Below are positions 9,524 to 17,212 of a stretch of DNA of 37,972 bases, piece by piece. Made by a program: the position numbers and the translations under genes. Within the stretch, counting starts at the first letter, position 1; every line of letters starts with the position of its first letter. The notes beneath the pieces are model-generated. The model was given only the letters and a program-made list of their open reading frames with translations. It was not told where the DNA came from and did no database searches. The stretch is from Lachnospiraceae bacterium (GTDB lineage Bacteria; Bacillota; Clostridia; Lachnospirales; Lachnospiraceae). The DNA is taken from the NCBI GenBank assembly GCA_017634975.1, contig JAGBMJ010000128.1, positions 1 to 37,972 on the forward strand. Direction: 5' to 3'.

Positions 9524-9552
9524 TTGACCAAAGAAGTGGGGCATAATACAAT
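9524..9552 (+). promoter_or_regulatory. Promoter of the rubrerythrin gene
   Basis: TTGACC (9524-9529), a 17-base spacer and TACAAT (9547-9552) make a near-consensus vegetative promoter about 50 bases upstream of the rubrerythrin ATG. This suggests high expression and a single-gene transcript ending at the hairpin at 10164. Confidence 0.75.
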
Positions 9553-9600
9553 AAGAGAGTACAAAAGGTAACGAAAATTATGTATCAGGAGGTATTTATC

Positions 9601-10140
9601 ATGAAATTTGTATGTACTGTGTGTGGTTACGTTCACGAAGGCGACAATCCGCCGGCAGAGTGCCCGGTATGCAAGGCTCCGGCTGAGAAATTCAAAGAGC
9701 AGGCAGGCGAGAAGGTTTGGGCTTCCGAGCATGTTGTCGGTGTTGCAAAGGGTGTGCCGGAGGATATTCTTGCGGATCTTCGCTCCAATTTTGAAGGCGA
9801 GTGCTCCGAGGTAGGTATGTATCTGGCGATGGCCCGTGTGGCATACCGTGAGGGCTATCCGGAGGTAGGTATGTATTATGAGAAGGCCGCTTTTGAAGAG
9901 GCAGAGCATGCTGCAAAGTTTGCGGAGCTGCTGGGTGAAGTGGTGACCGACTCTACCAAGAAGAATCTGGAAATGCGTGTGGATGCCGAGAACGGTGCTA
10001 CTGCAGGCAAGACCGATCTGGCAAAGCGTGCGAAAGCGCTGAATCTGGATGCGATCCATGATACCGTTCATGAGATGGCACGCGATGAGGCAAGACATGG
10101 CAAGGCATTTGAAGGTCTGCTGAAGAGATACTTTGGCTAA
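9601..10140 (+). CDS. rbr: Reverse rubrerythrin (rubredoxin domain first)
   Basis: The 179-residue protein has an N-terminal rubredoxin-type iron site, CTVC (Cys5, Cys8) and CPVC (Cys21, Cys24), followed by a four-helix diiron domain with the expected carboxylate/histidine motifs: [19 protein letters not shown] and [13 protein letters not shown]. This domain order is the reverse of classical rubrerythrin and is typical of clostridial revRbr, which passes electrons from NAD(P)H-linked carriers to reduce hydrogen peroxide and oxygen in the cytoplasm. The ATG at 9601 is chosen because CAGGAGG lies 8 bases upstream; an in-frame ATG at 9580 lies before that site. It has its own strong promoter (9524) and terminator (10164), as expected for a heavily expressed oxidative-stress protein. 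The flavin reductase-rubredoxin at 19858 could belong to the same electron-transfer network, though it is 10 kb away. Confidence 0.95.
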   Translation: MKFVCTVCGYVHEGDNPPAECPVCKAPAEKFKEQAGEKVWASEHVVGVAKGVPEDILADLRSNFEGECSEVGMYLAMARVAYREGYPEVGMYYEKAAFEEAEHAAKFAELLGEVVTDSTKKNLEMRVDAENGATAGKTDLAKRAKALNLDAIHDTVHEMARDEARHGKAFEGLLKRYFG

Positions 10141-10163
10141 ATCCGATCGTTTATCAAATCATT

Positions 10164-10204
10164 AAAAACTGTCGTATCCGAAGGGATGCGGCAGTTTTTC
10201 TTTT
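10164..10204 (+). terminator. Intrinsic terminator of the rubrerythrin gene
   Basis: AAAAACTGTCGTATCC pairs with GGATGCGGCAGTTTTT across a GAAG tetraloop-like turn, with two G-U pairs, and is followed by CTTTT. The hairpin begins about 24 bases after the stop codon. Confidence 0.85.
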
Positions 10205-10209
10205 ACCTT

Positions 10210-10328
10210 ATAGGAAATTGCTCTGCAATTTCCTATGGCAAAACCCTCCGGGGGATGCGCACTCGCGCGTAAGGAAGATGTTGCTATCGCAACCGCGCTC
10301 GGCGCGAGCGTTCTGCAAGCAGAACGCT
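10210..10328. repeat. Cluster of four stem-loops in non-coding DNA
   Basis: Four perfect inverted repeats follow one another: ATAGGAAATTGC/GCAATTTCCTAT (10210-10236), GTTGC/GCAAC (10280-10293), GCTCG/CGAGC (10297-10309) and AGCGTTCTGC/GCAGAACGCT (10307-10328). The last is followed by ATTTTT. The 339-base gap between rubrerythrin and the membrane protein holds no convincing gene; this cluster, the terminator before it and the promoter after it account for most of it. It resembles a dispersed palindromic repeat element or a structured small RNA ending in a terminator; which one cannot be decided from one copy. Confidence 0.6.
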
Positions 10329-10399
10329 ATTTTTACTATATTGCTCTTACATTTTATCCGACCATGACGCAGTTACGTCCGCCGGATTTTGCCTCGTAC

Positions 10400-10440
10400 A
10401 AAGCGTCCCCGTGTCCTCAAACTTGCACGGGAAGCGCTTT
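10400..10440. repeat. Degenerate GGGGACG-type hairpin (minus orientation)
   Basis: AAAGCG (10400-10405) and CCCGTG (10408-10413) pair with CACGGG (10426-10431) and CGCTTT (10435-10440). On the minus strand 10403-10422 reads GTTTGAGGACACGGGGACGC, nearly the same as the left half of the hairpin at 34823-34875 (GTTTGAGGACAAGGGGACGG). It is therefore probably an eroded member of the same family. Confidence 0.45.
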
Positions 10441-10451
10441 TGTGTTATTCT
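10423..10451 (+). promoter_or_regulatory. Probable promoter of the membrane protein gene
   Basis: TTGCAC (10423-10428), a 17-base spacer and TATTCT (10446-10451) lie 28 bases before the ATG at 10480. The -35 box overlaps the right arm of the hairpin at 10400-10440. Confidence 0.5.
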
Positions 10452-10479
10452 GTTTCCTCGGAAAAAAGGAGAGAGTAAC

Positions 10480-11421
10480 ATGACATTTGAGGCATACACA
10501 AATCCGGACTTTACCATACAACAAAAATTATTGTTTTTTGCGGCCGCGCTGGCAGGCGTTCTGATATGCAACCTTCTGATCATCGCAGGAGTGAAGATCT
10601 CTACCCTGCGGAAAGAGAAAGAAGAGCAGGCGCAACTGTTGTATGAAGGCGTGCATAACCGTATCCAGCGCTTTTATGAGATGATGATCTCCGGGTGTTC
10701 GGTACTTTCGTTTTCCTGTGCATACGTGATCCTAAACCATATCAACACGCTGTATAGGAGTGGAGCAAAAGGCGGGCCGACACTGGATTGGATCATGGAT
10801 GTATGGCAAAACGGCAGGGATTTCATCCTGCTTTTGCTGATCTGCTTATCCTGCGTGATCAATACGTTATTGGATAAACTCTTTATTCCGTTAAAAAGGA
10901 TCAGTCGTGCGGAGAAGGCCTGTATCCGTATGCTGGCGATGTTTTACGTGATCATCATTCTGGCTGGACTGAACAATGTGGGGGATGAGAGCGAGTACAA
11001 TCCGGTAATGATCTACTATCTCGGATTGATGATCGGGCGGTTTGTTTACTTTGATGCATCGTTTATTGATTTCATTCATGCCCTGATAGATATGTTTAAA
11101 AACATCTATCTGCTCATACTGGGGCTTCTGCTGACCGGTCTGCTCTGTCATTTCGGATTCGAGGCAGGCTATCTGCTGGAGCGCAATTATTATATTGTAG
11201 GCATTTTCTATACCCATTTGTTTATCCTTTTGGTGATCTTCCTTCTCAATAATACGGGGATCCTGAAGCTGATCTTCCGGGAGCCGTTTACGGAAGAGGT
11301 TGCAGAAGAAGATGATGCAGATGAAGAATACGCGGAAGAGGAATATGATGAATACGAAGAATACGAAGAAGAGACCGTTGTTTTGGCAGCGCCCGGACAT
11401 ACAGTCAAAAAGCGCCGATGA
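10480..11421 (+). CDS. Multi-pass membrane protein of unknown function with acidic tail
   Basis: The 313-residue protein starts at the ATG at 10480, seven bases after AAGGAGAG; upstream in-frame starts run through the promoter and hairpin DNA and are unlikely. Hydrophobic stretches suggest five or six membrane spans: near residues 16-38, 70-88, 112-130, 148-165, 203-225 and 235-252. Between spans 1 and 2 lies a charged segment (STLRKEKEEQAQLLYEGVHN). After the last span comes a strongly acidic tail rich in Glu, Asp and Tyr (EEDDADEEYAEEEYDEYEEY), then a basic end (HTVKKRR). The tail presumably lies in the cytoplasm and could bind cations or a partner protein; this is a guess. I do not recognise a family. 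It stands alone between its own promoter and the TetR promoter. Confidence 0.75.
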   Translation: MTFEAYTNPDFTIQQKLLFFAAALAGVLICNLLIIAGVKISTLRKEKEEQAQLLYEGVHNRIQRFYEMMISGCSVLSFSCAYVILNHINTLYRSGAKGGPTLDWIMDVWQNGRDFILLLLICLSCVINTLLDKLFIPLKRISRAEKACIRMLAMFYVIIILAGLNNVGDESEYNPVMIYYLGLMIGRFVYFDASFIDFIHALIDMFKNIYLLILGLLLTGLLCHFGFEAGYLLERNYYIVGIFYTHLFILLVIFLLNNTGILKLIFREPFTEEVAEEDDADEEYAEEEYDEYEEYEEETVVLAAPGHTVKKRR

Positions 11422-11509
11422 CCCCTTGTTTTTCACAGGGCTGTAGGCGCAAGAAGTTTGAAGGATTTGTTCGAACATTGTGTTTTTAGTGTGAAAAGTT
11501 GCATTCTCC

Positions 11510-11538
11510 TTGACTTATAATAAATATTATATTATTAT
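11510..11538 (+). promoter_or_regulatory. TetR-gene promoter with an overlapping palindromic operator
   Basis: TTGACT (11510-11515), a 17-base spacer and TATTAT (11533-11538). The spacer contains the perfect 16-base palindrome TATAATAAATATTATA (11516-11531). A palindrome between -35 and -10 is where a TetR-type repressor would block its own transcription. A second palindrome, TGTTCGAACA, lies at 11468-11477. Confidence 0.55.
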
Positions 11539-11650
11539 ATTAGATATATAATAAAAGTTAGTGTTGCGGCGAATGACGACGAAGCATCAGACCAGAGGAT
11601 ATGGTCGGGAGATCAACATTCGATATACCGGGCAGGACAGGAGAGAGCAT

Positions 11651-12250
11651 ATGAGTGTAGAATCTGTAAGAGATAAAGTATTGGAGGCGGCATTGGAACT
11701 GTTTTCCAGAAAGGGTTATGACGGTACGTCCATCGATGAGATCGCGGTAGCCTGTGGGATGAAAGCACCGAATATTTACAAATATTTCAAAGGAAAAAAA
11801 GAGATTTTTGATATCCTCCACGCAAAAGCATCGGAGAATTACAAGAGTAAGATGAATATGTCCGAGGAAAACCCGGTGTGGATCCATAATGCGGAAGAAC
11901 TGAAAAAATTCAGTATGCATCAGCTTACGTTTACGATCAAAGATGAAAAAGTAAGAAAAATCCGAAAAATGTTTACGATCGAACAGTTTCGCAATGAAGA
12001 ACTTCGGGATCAGGCATCGAATTGTCAGATGTATAATATCCAGAAACAGTTTGAAACGATATTCGCGGAACTGATGAAACAGGGAGTGATCGAGGAATGT
12101 GATCCGGAACTGCTTGCTATGGAATACTATGCGCCGGCTTCTCTTCTGATCCAGTTATGTGACAGAGATCCCGAACGCTATGACGAGGTCATCAAGAAGA
12201 TCGAAGCTTATATCGATTTCTTTATTGCTAAGAATTTTGTAAAGAAATAA
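11651..12250 (+). CDS. TetR/AcrR-family transcriptional regulator
   Basis: The 199-residue protein opens with the TetR helix-turn-helix domain: VRDKVLEAALELFSRKGYDG, TSIDEIAVACGMKAPNIYKY, FKGKKEIFDIL. The remaining, mostly helical part (about residues 60-199) would bind ligand and dimerise; the ligand is unknown. The ATG at 11651 follows an AGGAGAG site; the frame is open further upstream, but that stretch lies in the AT-rich leader. Autoregulation is likely from the palindrome in its promoter (11516-11531). The adjacent genes are a membrane protein on the left and the thiamine operon on the right. Since the latter has a TPP riboswitch and its own promoter, the regulator's target is more probably the membrane protein, itself, or something distant. 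Confidence 0.9.
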   Translation: MSVESVRDKVLEAALELFSRKGYDGTSIDEIAVACGMKAPNIYKYFKGKKEIFDILHAKASENYKSKMNMSEENPVWIHNAEELKKFSMHQLTFTIKDEKVRKIRKMFTIEQFRNEELRDQASNCQMYNIQKQFETIFAELMKQGVIEECDPELLAMEYYAPASLLIQLCDRDPERYDEVIKKIEAYIDFFIAKNFVKK

Positions 12251-12258
12251 AAAAAGAC

Positions 12259-12287
12259 TTGCTTTTTGGGCAGAATATGTTTACAAT
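12259..12287 (+). promoter_or_regulatory. Promoter of the thiamine salvage operon
   Basis: TTGCTT (12259-12264), a 17-base spacer and TACAAT (12282-12287) place the transcript start near 12294, about ten bases before the TPP aptamer, as expected for a riboswitch-led operon. Confidence 0.75.
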
Positions 12288-12303
12288 AAGTCGAAAATAA
12301 AAA

Positions 12304-12385
12304 ACACGGGAGCTTGTAGACAGGCTGAGAGGAAGGTGGGACCTTCGACCGATACCTGATTTGGATAATGCCAACGTAGGGATGT
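12304..12385 (+). ncRNA. TPP riboswitch (THI element) aptamer
   Basis: The conserved landmarks are all present in order: CGGGAGC, GGCTGAGAGGAAGG (the pyrimidine-sensing arm containing CTGAGA), ACCTTCGACCG, ACCTGAT, GGATAATGCCAACGTAGGGA, and closing ACA/TGT pairing at 12304-12306 with 12383-12385. TPP binding would stabilise the aptamer and favour the terminator at 12407-12433, switching off the thiW-thiM-thiE-thiD operon when thiamine is abundant. Confidence 0.95.
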
Positions 12386-12406
12386 AGAAATATTTACGAC
12401 GCGTAG

Positions 12407-12433
12407 AAGGAGGCCAAATCGGCTTCCTTTTTT
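12407..12433 (+). terminator. Riboswitch-controlled intrinsic terminator
   Basis: AAGGAGGCC (12407-12415) pairs with GGCTTCCTT (12421-12429) with one G-U pair, followed by a T run to 12433. It lies 21 bases after the TPP aptamer and is the likely expression platform. The 240 bases from here to thiW contain no clear gene or further motif. Confidence 0.85.
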
Positions 12434-12673
12434 ACTTTAGCAGGAAAGAGATCTGATCGCAGGAACCGTTTGGACAGAGCATTTTTGCGGATATGGAAGG
12501 AGTGTGAAGCGAAGGATCCGGATGAAACCGGACGGATGCAAGGGGAGCGCCTTGTATACGAAAAGAGCGATGGGAAGCCGTGTTTCGGCGTGAGAGGGGA
12601 AAAGGGATTCCCGACCGGACAAAGCAGAAGTTCTGTTTTGAAAAAAGTAAATCGAAAAAAAGAGGGAAAAGAA

Positions 12674-13408
12674 ATGAAGAATTCTCAAAGTTTACTGAAA
12701 CTGGTCGTACTCTCCATGCTGGTCGCACTCGGTGTCGTGATATCGCCGCTCCTTCGTGTGGAGGGAATGTGCCCGATGGCACACTTTATCAATATCGTAT
12801 GCTCGGTTCTGCTGGGACCCTGGTATTCGCTGCTCTGTGCGGCAGTGATCGGTATCCTTCGCATGACGCTGATGGGGATCCCACCATTAGCATTGACCGG
12901 AGCGGTGTTCGGAGCGTTTCTTTCCGGTGTGCTGTACCGCCTGTCCAAGGGGAAACTGGTCTGCGCGGTACTGGGTGAGGTGATCGGAACCGGCGTGATC
13001 GGGGCCATCGTCTCCTATCCGGTCATGACATACCTGATGGGAAGGGAAGGACTCAGCTGGCTGTTTTATGTGCCGTCCTTTACCTGCGGTACGCTGATCG
13101 GAGGAAGCATTGCTTTTTTCTTCCTTCGGAAACTGATCGATAACGGAATGCTGGCAAAGATGCAGCAGATGCTGGCATCCCCGGTATATGCGGATAAGGG
13201 AACGGTTTTTTCCAATGCGCTTACGATCACAGCGTTCGGCCCGATCCTGTTTGTGATCCTGCACATTGTACCCGGAGTGTTTGGTATGGGGGGGCAGATC
13301 TGGTCGCACCTTGCCTATGGAGCTTTGGCCGTATTTGTTGTTGCGGCGGTCGTTTATCTGATAGCAAAGTCCGGAAGGAGTAAGGCGTGTGATCAAAAAA
13401 CTGCGTGA
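12674..13408 (+). CDS. thiW: ThiW: predicted thiazole-precursor transporter, ECF S-component
   Basis: The 244-residue membrane protein starts at the ATG at 12674 behind AGAGGGAAAAG. Its first part (about residues 1-165) is ThiW-like: LLKLVVLSMLVALGVVISPL, MCPMAHFINIVCSVLLGPWY, ALTGAVFGAFLSGVLY, and later LIGGSIAFFF, forming five or six membrane spans. As an S-component it would bind hydroxyethylthiazole or a related thiazole and work with the shared ECF ATPases and EcfT, encoded elsewhere. The C-terminal part (about 190-236) adds two more hydrophobic spans, making it longer than the usual ThiW of roughly 160-170 residues. It is the first gene behind the TPP riboswitch and its last 20 bases overlap the thiM start. 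Family identity is supported by motif and by context; substrate is inferred. Confidence 0.85.
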   Translation: MKNSQSLLKLVVLSMLVALGVVISPLLRVEGMCPMAHFINIVCSVLLGPWYSLLCAAVIGILRMTLMGIPPLALTGAVFGAFLSGVLYRLSKGKLVCAVLGEVIGTGVIGAIVSYPVMTYLMGREGLSWLFYVPSFTCGTLIGGSIAFFFLRKLIDNGMLAKMQQMLASPVYADKGTVFSNALTITAFGPILFVILHIVPGVFGMGGQIWSHLAYGALAVFVVAAVVYLIAKSGRSKACDQKTA

Positions 13409-14213
13409 GACATTAAAAGAAAGACATCCACTGATCCATTGCATAACCAATCCGATCTCGATCAACCAGTGTGCCAATGCGATCCTGGCAGTCGGCGGAC
13501 GGCCGATGATGGCAGAGCATCCGCTGGAGGCTCCGGTGATAACGGCAAATGCCGGTGCGGTGCTTTTGAATCTCGGAAATATTACCGATGTGCGGATGGA
13601 ATCCATGCGGCTTTCCGCAGAGACGGCAAAGGAGAAGGAAATTCCGTTTGTGCTGGATGTGTGCGGTGTGGCCTGCCTTTCCAACCGGCGGGAGTATGCG
13701 CTTAGCATGCTGGAGGGATCAACGCCTTCCGTGATCAAAGGAAACTACTCGGAGATCCTGGCCCTTGCCGATCCGGATTATAATGCGAGCGGTGTGGACG
13801 CGGAAAAAGATATCGATGAACAAAGAGTCGCTGCAGCTGCAAAAGCGCTGGCACAAAGGTATGCGTCGGTGGTTTTGGCGAGCGGACAGACCGATCGGAT
13901 CACGGATGGAAAACGATTGCTCTGCTGCAGCAATGGCACACCGCAGCTGGCAGAGATCACGGGAACAGGCTGTATGCAGGGGGCTTTGTGTGCGGCGTAT
14001 CTTTCAGCCGCGGAAGATGCGTTTTCGGCAGCGGTGATGGCTGCGGTAATGCTCGGTGTATGCGGACAGCTGGCAGAGACGGATAAGGGCAGTGGAAGCT
14101 TCGGTGTAAATCTGCTGGACCGGCTCTCTACGGTGACGGACGAGCAGCTGGAAGAAATGAAGATGCTGAGGGCACAGGAAAGAGTGCCGGATGAGGGGAG
14201 GAAAATCTGGTGA
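13389..14213 (+). CDS. thiM: Hydroxyethylthiazole kinase
   Basis: The 274-residue enzyme phosphorylates 4-methyl-5-(2-hydroxyethyl)thiazole (HET), the salvage route to the thiazole half of thiamine. Recognisable motifs are PLIHCITNPISINQCAN, GGRPMMAEHP, NLGNITD, DVCGVACLSNRREY, IKGNYSEILAL and the ribokinase-fold catalytic segment ITGTGCMQGAL. The start is GTG at 13389, since GGAAGGAG lies 8 bases upstream and the first residues (MIKKLRETLKERHPLIHC) match the family. It overlaps thiW by 20 bases, which implies translational coupling between import and phosphorylation of HET. The HCITN and GTGC motifs are intact, so it should be active. Confidence 0.95.
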   Translation: MIKKLRETLKERHPLIHCITNPISINQCANAILAVGGRPMMAEHPLEAPVITANAGAVLLNLGNITDVRMESMRLSAETAKEKEIPFVLDVCGVACLSNRREYALSMLEGSTPSVIKGNYSEILALADPDYNASGVDAEKDIDEQRVAAAAKALAQRYASVVLASGQTDRITDGKRLLCCSNGTPQLAEITGTGCMQGALCAAYLSAAEDAFSAAVMAAVMLGVCGQLAETDKGSGSFGVNLLDRLSTVTDEQLEEMKMLRAQERVPDEGRKIW

Positions 14214-14848
14214 AGCAGAACATGGATACAACCCTGTATTTTATTACAGACAGTACAGGATTTGAAAAAGAGGAGTTTCTGCGCCGTGTGGAGGCGGCTC
14301 TTTGCGGAGGTGTTACCCTGGTACAGCTTCGCGAAAAAGAAAGAACGACAAGGGAATACCTTGCACTTGCGCGGGAAGTACACGCGCTGACCCAAAAATA
14401 TGATGTGCCGCTGATCATCGATGACCGGCTGGATGTGGCGCTGGCAGCGGAGACTGAGGGCGTACATCTGGGACAGAGTGATCTGCCGGTCGGGATCGCG
14501 CGAAAGATCCTGGGAAACGACCGTATCATCGGAGCTACCGCAAAGACGGTGGAACAGGCGACGGAAGCCTGTGAGCAGGGTGCGGATTATCTCGGCGTGG
14601 GTGCGATCTATCCGACGACGACCAAGGTAAAGACGATCCTGACCTCCACGGATATGCTGCGAAAGATCTGTGAAGCGGTACCGATCCCGGTAAATGCTAT
14701 CGGCGGTTTAAATAAAGACCGTCTGGAGGTGCTGGCAGGGATCCCGATCGCGGGGGTATGTGTTGTCTCTGCGATTATGAAGGCAGCAGATCCGAAGATC
14801 GCGGCGGAGGAATTGATGGAAGCGACGAAACAGATTCTGAAGAAATAA
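14210..14848 (+). CDS. thiE: Thiamine-phosphate synthase
   Basis: The 212-residue TIM-barrel enzyme joins HMP pyrophosphate and HET phosphate to make thiamine monophosphate. Motifs: [69 protein letters not shown], and VNAIGGLN for phosphate binding. The start is the GTG at 14210, whose last bases overlap the thiM stop (GTGA), with GAGGGGAGG about 8 bases upstream; an ATG at 14222 is a less likely alternative. The canonical GVGP is replaced by [11 protein letters not shown], as is common in Firmicutes. It is the joining step of the salvage pathway encoded by this operon. Confidence 0.95.
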   Translation: MKQNMDTTLYFITDSTGFEKEEFLRRVEAALCGGVTLVQLREKERTTREYLALAREVHALTQKYDVPLIIDDRLDVALAAETEGVHLGQSDLPVGIARKILGNDRIIGATAKTVEQATEACEQGADYLGVGAIYPTTTKVKTILTSTDMLRKICEAVPIPVNAIGGLNKDRLEVLAGIPIAGVCVVSAIMKAADPKIAAEELMEATKQILKK

Positions 14849-14871
14849 AAAGGTAAAGGAAGGAAAGCGGT

Positions 14872-15654
14872 ATGAAGACAGCATTAACGATCGCAGGCAG
14901 TGATTCCGGCGGAGGCGCGGGGATCCAGGCAGATCTGAAAACCATGACGATGAACGGCGTATTCGGGATGAGTGCGATCACGGCACTCACGGCGCAGAAT
15001 ACGACCGGTGTGACCGGCATTATGGAGGTGACGCCGGAGTTTCTGGAACAGCAGCTGGATACGGTTTTTACGGACATTTATCCGGATGCCGTAAAGACCG
15101 GTATGGTTTCTTCCACAGAATTGATCAAAGTGATCGCACGGAAACTTAAGCAGTATGATGCAAAAAACATCGTAGTGGATCCGGTGATGGTAGCTACCAG
15201 CGGAGCAAAGCTGATCAGTGACGATGCGATCGATACGCTGAAAGAATATCTGCTTCCGCTGGCCACGGTGATCACACCAAACATTCCGGAGGCGGAAGTA
15301 TTGTCCGAAAAAAAGATCGCTTCGGAAGAAGATATGGTCATCGCTGCGAAAGATATCTATGAGAAATACGGCTGTGCAGTGCTCTGTAAGGGAGGGCATC
15401 AGATCAACGATGCCAACGATCTGTTGTATGACGAAAAAGGTCCGCAGTGGTTTTACGGAAAAAGGATCTGCAATCCGAATACGCATGGGACCGGATGTAC
15501 GCTATCCAGCGCGATTGCGTCCAATCTGGCAAAAGGGAAGACCATGGAGGAAGCAGTAAAAGATGCAAAGGACTATATTTCCGGGGCACTGGCTGCTATG
15601 CTCGACCTCGGAAAAGGCAGCGGGCCGCTTGCGCATAATTTTGCAATCTTGTAA
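14872..15654 (+). CDS. thiD: Hydroxymethylpyrimidine/phosphomethylpyrimidine kinase
   Basis: The 260-residue ribokinase-fold enzyme phosphorylates HMP and then HMP phosphate, supplying HMP pyrophosphate to ThiE. It opens with [20 protein letters not shown], the ThiD signature, followed by [47 protein letters not shown] and the catalytic/anion-hole motif [20 protein letters not shown]. Length is standard. It sits 23 bases after thiE behind AAGGAAGG. Together with ThiM and ThiE it makes thiamine monophosphate from salvaged HMP and HET; no thiC, thiG or thiL is in the window, so de novo synthesis or the last step must be elsewhere. Confidence 0.96.
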   Translation: MKTALTIAGSDSGGGAGIQADLKTMTMNGVFGMSAITALTAQNTTGVTGIMEVTPEFLEQQLDTVFTDIYPDAVKTGMVSSTELIKVIARKLKQYDAKNIVVDPVMVATSGAKLISDDAIDTLKEYLLPLATVITPNIPEAEVLSEKKIASEEDMVIAAKDIYEKYGCAVLCKGGHQINDANDLLYDEKGPQWFYGKRICNPNTHGTGCTLSSAIASNLAKGKTMEEAVKDAKDYISGALAAMLDLGKGSGPLAHNFAIL

Positions 15655-15671
15655 AAAAGGAGAAAAAGGGA

Positions 15672-16373
15672 ATGGAAACAAAACAGAAATTTGACGGGTA
15701 TGCAAGCCAGTATGACGAATGGTTTATGGTAAATGACAAGCTCTTTACCAGCGAACTGCGGTTATTTCAAAAGGTATTGGGGGATATCACGGGGAAGAGA
15801 CTCCTGTCGGTGGGCTGCGGCAGCGGGCTGTTTGAAAGCTATATCGACTGTTCCGGCGTGGAGGGGATCGAGCCGTCCGAAGATATGGGAAAGATCGCGG
15901 AAAAACGCGGTGTGAATGTGATCCGGTACGGCATGATCGAAGACGTGGATCTGCCGGAGGAAACCTACGATATCATCTACTTCAACGGAAGCTCCAGTTA
16001 TATGGAAAACCTGGCACCGGTTTATGAAAAATCATTAAAAGCCCTGAAGGCAGGCGGCAGACTGATCCTTTTGGATGTACCGAAGGAGAGTGCGTTTGGA
16101 TTTATGTATCTGCTCGGAAAGAGTCTGAATACCTATGATCACGAGTATTTAAAGGATGCCATGCCGGCACTTCCTTACCCTCTGGCGCTGGCTTCTTCCG
16201 GCGTATGGCATACGACAGAGGAAAAGATCCGGGTATTGAAAGATCTGGGGATCCATAAGTTTCAGTTTTATCAGACCCTGGTGAAGAATCCGCTTTACAC
16301 AAATGAGGAAGCGGAAGAGGTCATCGAAGGATACCAGAGCGGCGGATACGTAGCGATCATTGCGGAAAAATAA
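15672..16373 (+). CDS. Class I SAM-dependent methyltransferase within the thiamine operon
   Basis: The 233-residue protein has the Rossmann-type methyltransferase motifs: motif I LLSVGCGSG (residues about 44-52), an acidic end of strand 2 (VEGIEPSEDM), an aromatic motif around YDIIYFNGSS, and GGRLILLDVPKES after the characteristic LKALKAGGR. There is no membrane segment. It lies 17 bases after thiD behind AAAAGGAG and 6 bases before tenA, so it is clearly part of the riboswitch-controlled operon. Methyltransferases are not part of the textbook thiamine pathway; a role in processing a methylated or degraded thiamine-like compound is possible, but the substrate cannot be read from the sequence. 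Confidence 0.85.
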   Translation: METKQKFDGYASQYDEWFMVNDKLFTSELRLFQKVLGDITGKRLLSVGCGSGLFESYIDCSGVEGIEPSEDMGKIAEKRGVNVIRYGMIEDVDLPEETYDIIYFNGSSSYMENLAPVYEKSLKALKAGGRLILLDVPKESAFGFMYLLGKSLNTYDHEYLKDAMPALPYPLALASSGVWHTTEEKIRVLKDLGIHKFQFYQTLVKNPLYTNEEAEEVIEGYQSGGYVAIIAEK

Positions 16374-16379
16374 GACAGG

Positions 16380-17042
16380 ATGGGCAGACGTTTTTCGGAA
16401 ATGCTTTTTTCAGAGACGGAAGATCTTTGGAAAGAAGCAGTCAATAAACCTTTTGTGAAAAAGATGGCGGATGGCACACTGGAGACGGAGAAATACCGCC
16501 GCTATATGCTGCAGGACTATCTTTATCTGACGGATTACATCGAACTCTTGCGGGAGATTTCGGAGAGCACGGAAAAGAAATCACTGCGGTCATTTTTGGA
16601 AAAGATCCTTCGGGAAACGCAGGAAGAGGCCGAACGGGTGCACCTGCCGGCGATGCGAGAGCTGGGGATCACGGATACCGATATCCAAAATGCCGTAATG
16701 GCGCAGGTTCTGCAGGAGTATGTCGGATATATGAAGCAGCAGTTGCGGGAGGAAGGCTTCGTAGGGGGGCTGGTCGCTCTGCTGCAATGCTCATGGGCCT
16801 ACGCTTATATCGGGCAGACGGTCAGTGAACGCGAGGCGGAGCGTTTATCTGCGTCGCCCTATAAAAGCTGGTTTGTATCCTATACCTGCGCTTCCTACAT
16901 CGAAACGAATCAAAGCTGGATCGATGCCTCAGACCGGGAAACCGAGGATCTGGACGATACAAAAAAACTGCGGTTGTGCTCTGTTTTTCAGACCTGCGCA
17001 CGGTACGAAAACCTTTTTTGGGATGATCTTGATAACGCGTAA
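16380..17042 (+). CDS. tenA: TenA-family aminopyrimidine aminohydrolase (thiaminase II)
   Basis: The 220-residue helical protein matches TenA: FSEMLFSETEDLWKEA, NKPFVKKMADGTL, then YMLQDYLYL, the cysteine-bearing LVALLQC(137)SWAYAYIG, and a C-terminal RYENLFWDDL carrying the usual glutamate. TenA hydrolyses aminopyrimidine breakdown products of thiamine to HMP, which feeds ThiD. Compared with the common LLPCPW form, the segment here is LLQCSW, so it is slightly divergent while keeping the Cys. The start at 16380 is only six bases after the methyltransferase stop and lacks a good ribosome binding site, but the residues from it match the family, so translational coupling is likely. It is the last gene before the hairpin at 17041-17091. 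Confidence 0.88.
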   Translation: MGRRFSEMLFSETEDLWKEAVNKPFVKKMADGTLETEKYRRYMLQDYLYLTDYIELLREISESTEKKSLRSFLEKILRETQEEAERVHLPAMRELGITDTDIQNAVMAQVLQEYVGYMKQQLREEGFVGGLVALLQCSWAYAYIGQTVSEREAERLSASPYKSWFVSYTCASYIETNQSWIDASDRETEDLDDTKKLRLCSVFQTCARYENLFWDDLDNA

Positions 17043-17091
17043 AAGCTGTCTGTGGGGATAGTTTTGAACTGTCCCCGATGACGCTTTTTTT
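17041..17091 (+). terminator. Terminator of the thiamine operon
   Basis: AAAAGC (17041-17046) pairs with GCTTTT (17084-17089), enclosing GGGGATAGTT/AACTGTCCCC (17054-17076); the right side continues into a T run. The hairpin begins at the tenA stop codon. Read on the minus strand the inner stem contains GGGGACAGTT, similar to the GGGGACGG loop motif of other hairpins in this window. Confidence 0.6.
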
Positions 17092-17182
17092 GGTTCCTGT
17101 TTTTCACTTGCGGACTAAGCGGTTGAAGGGCGGATGAGATACGATTTGGGGAGGGAGAAACTATCATACTTGGGATAGATAA

Positions 17183-17212
17183 TTGATTCGAAATATGTTA
17201 TGATCGTATAAA
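17183..17212 (+). promoter_or_regulatory. Possible promoter of the GH127 gene
   Basis: TTGATT (17183-17188), an 18-base spacer and TATAAA (17207-17212) lie 110 bases upstream of the GH127 start. The leader between them includes a 12-codon open frame (17269-17307) preceded by GAGGG. Confidence 0.4.

Noticed and set aside
10235-10479. Plus-strand frame reading MAKPSGGCALARKEDVA through the stem-loop cluster
   Set aside because: It has no ribosome binding site, starts inside a hairpin and runs through the next promoter; it looks like translation of a repeat element.
12470-12673. Upstream in-frame extension of thiW
   Set aside because: The residues are polar and unlike ThiW, and the ATG at 12674 begins exactly where the membrane protein does.
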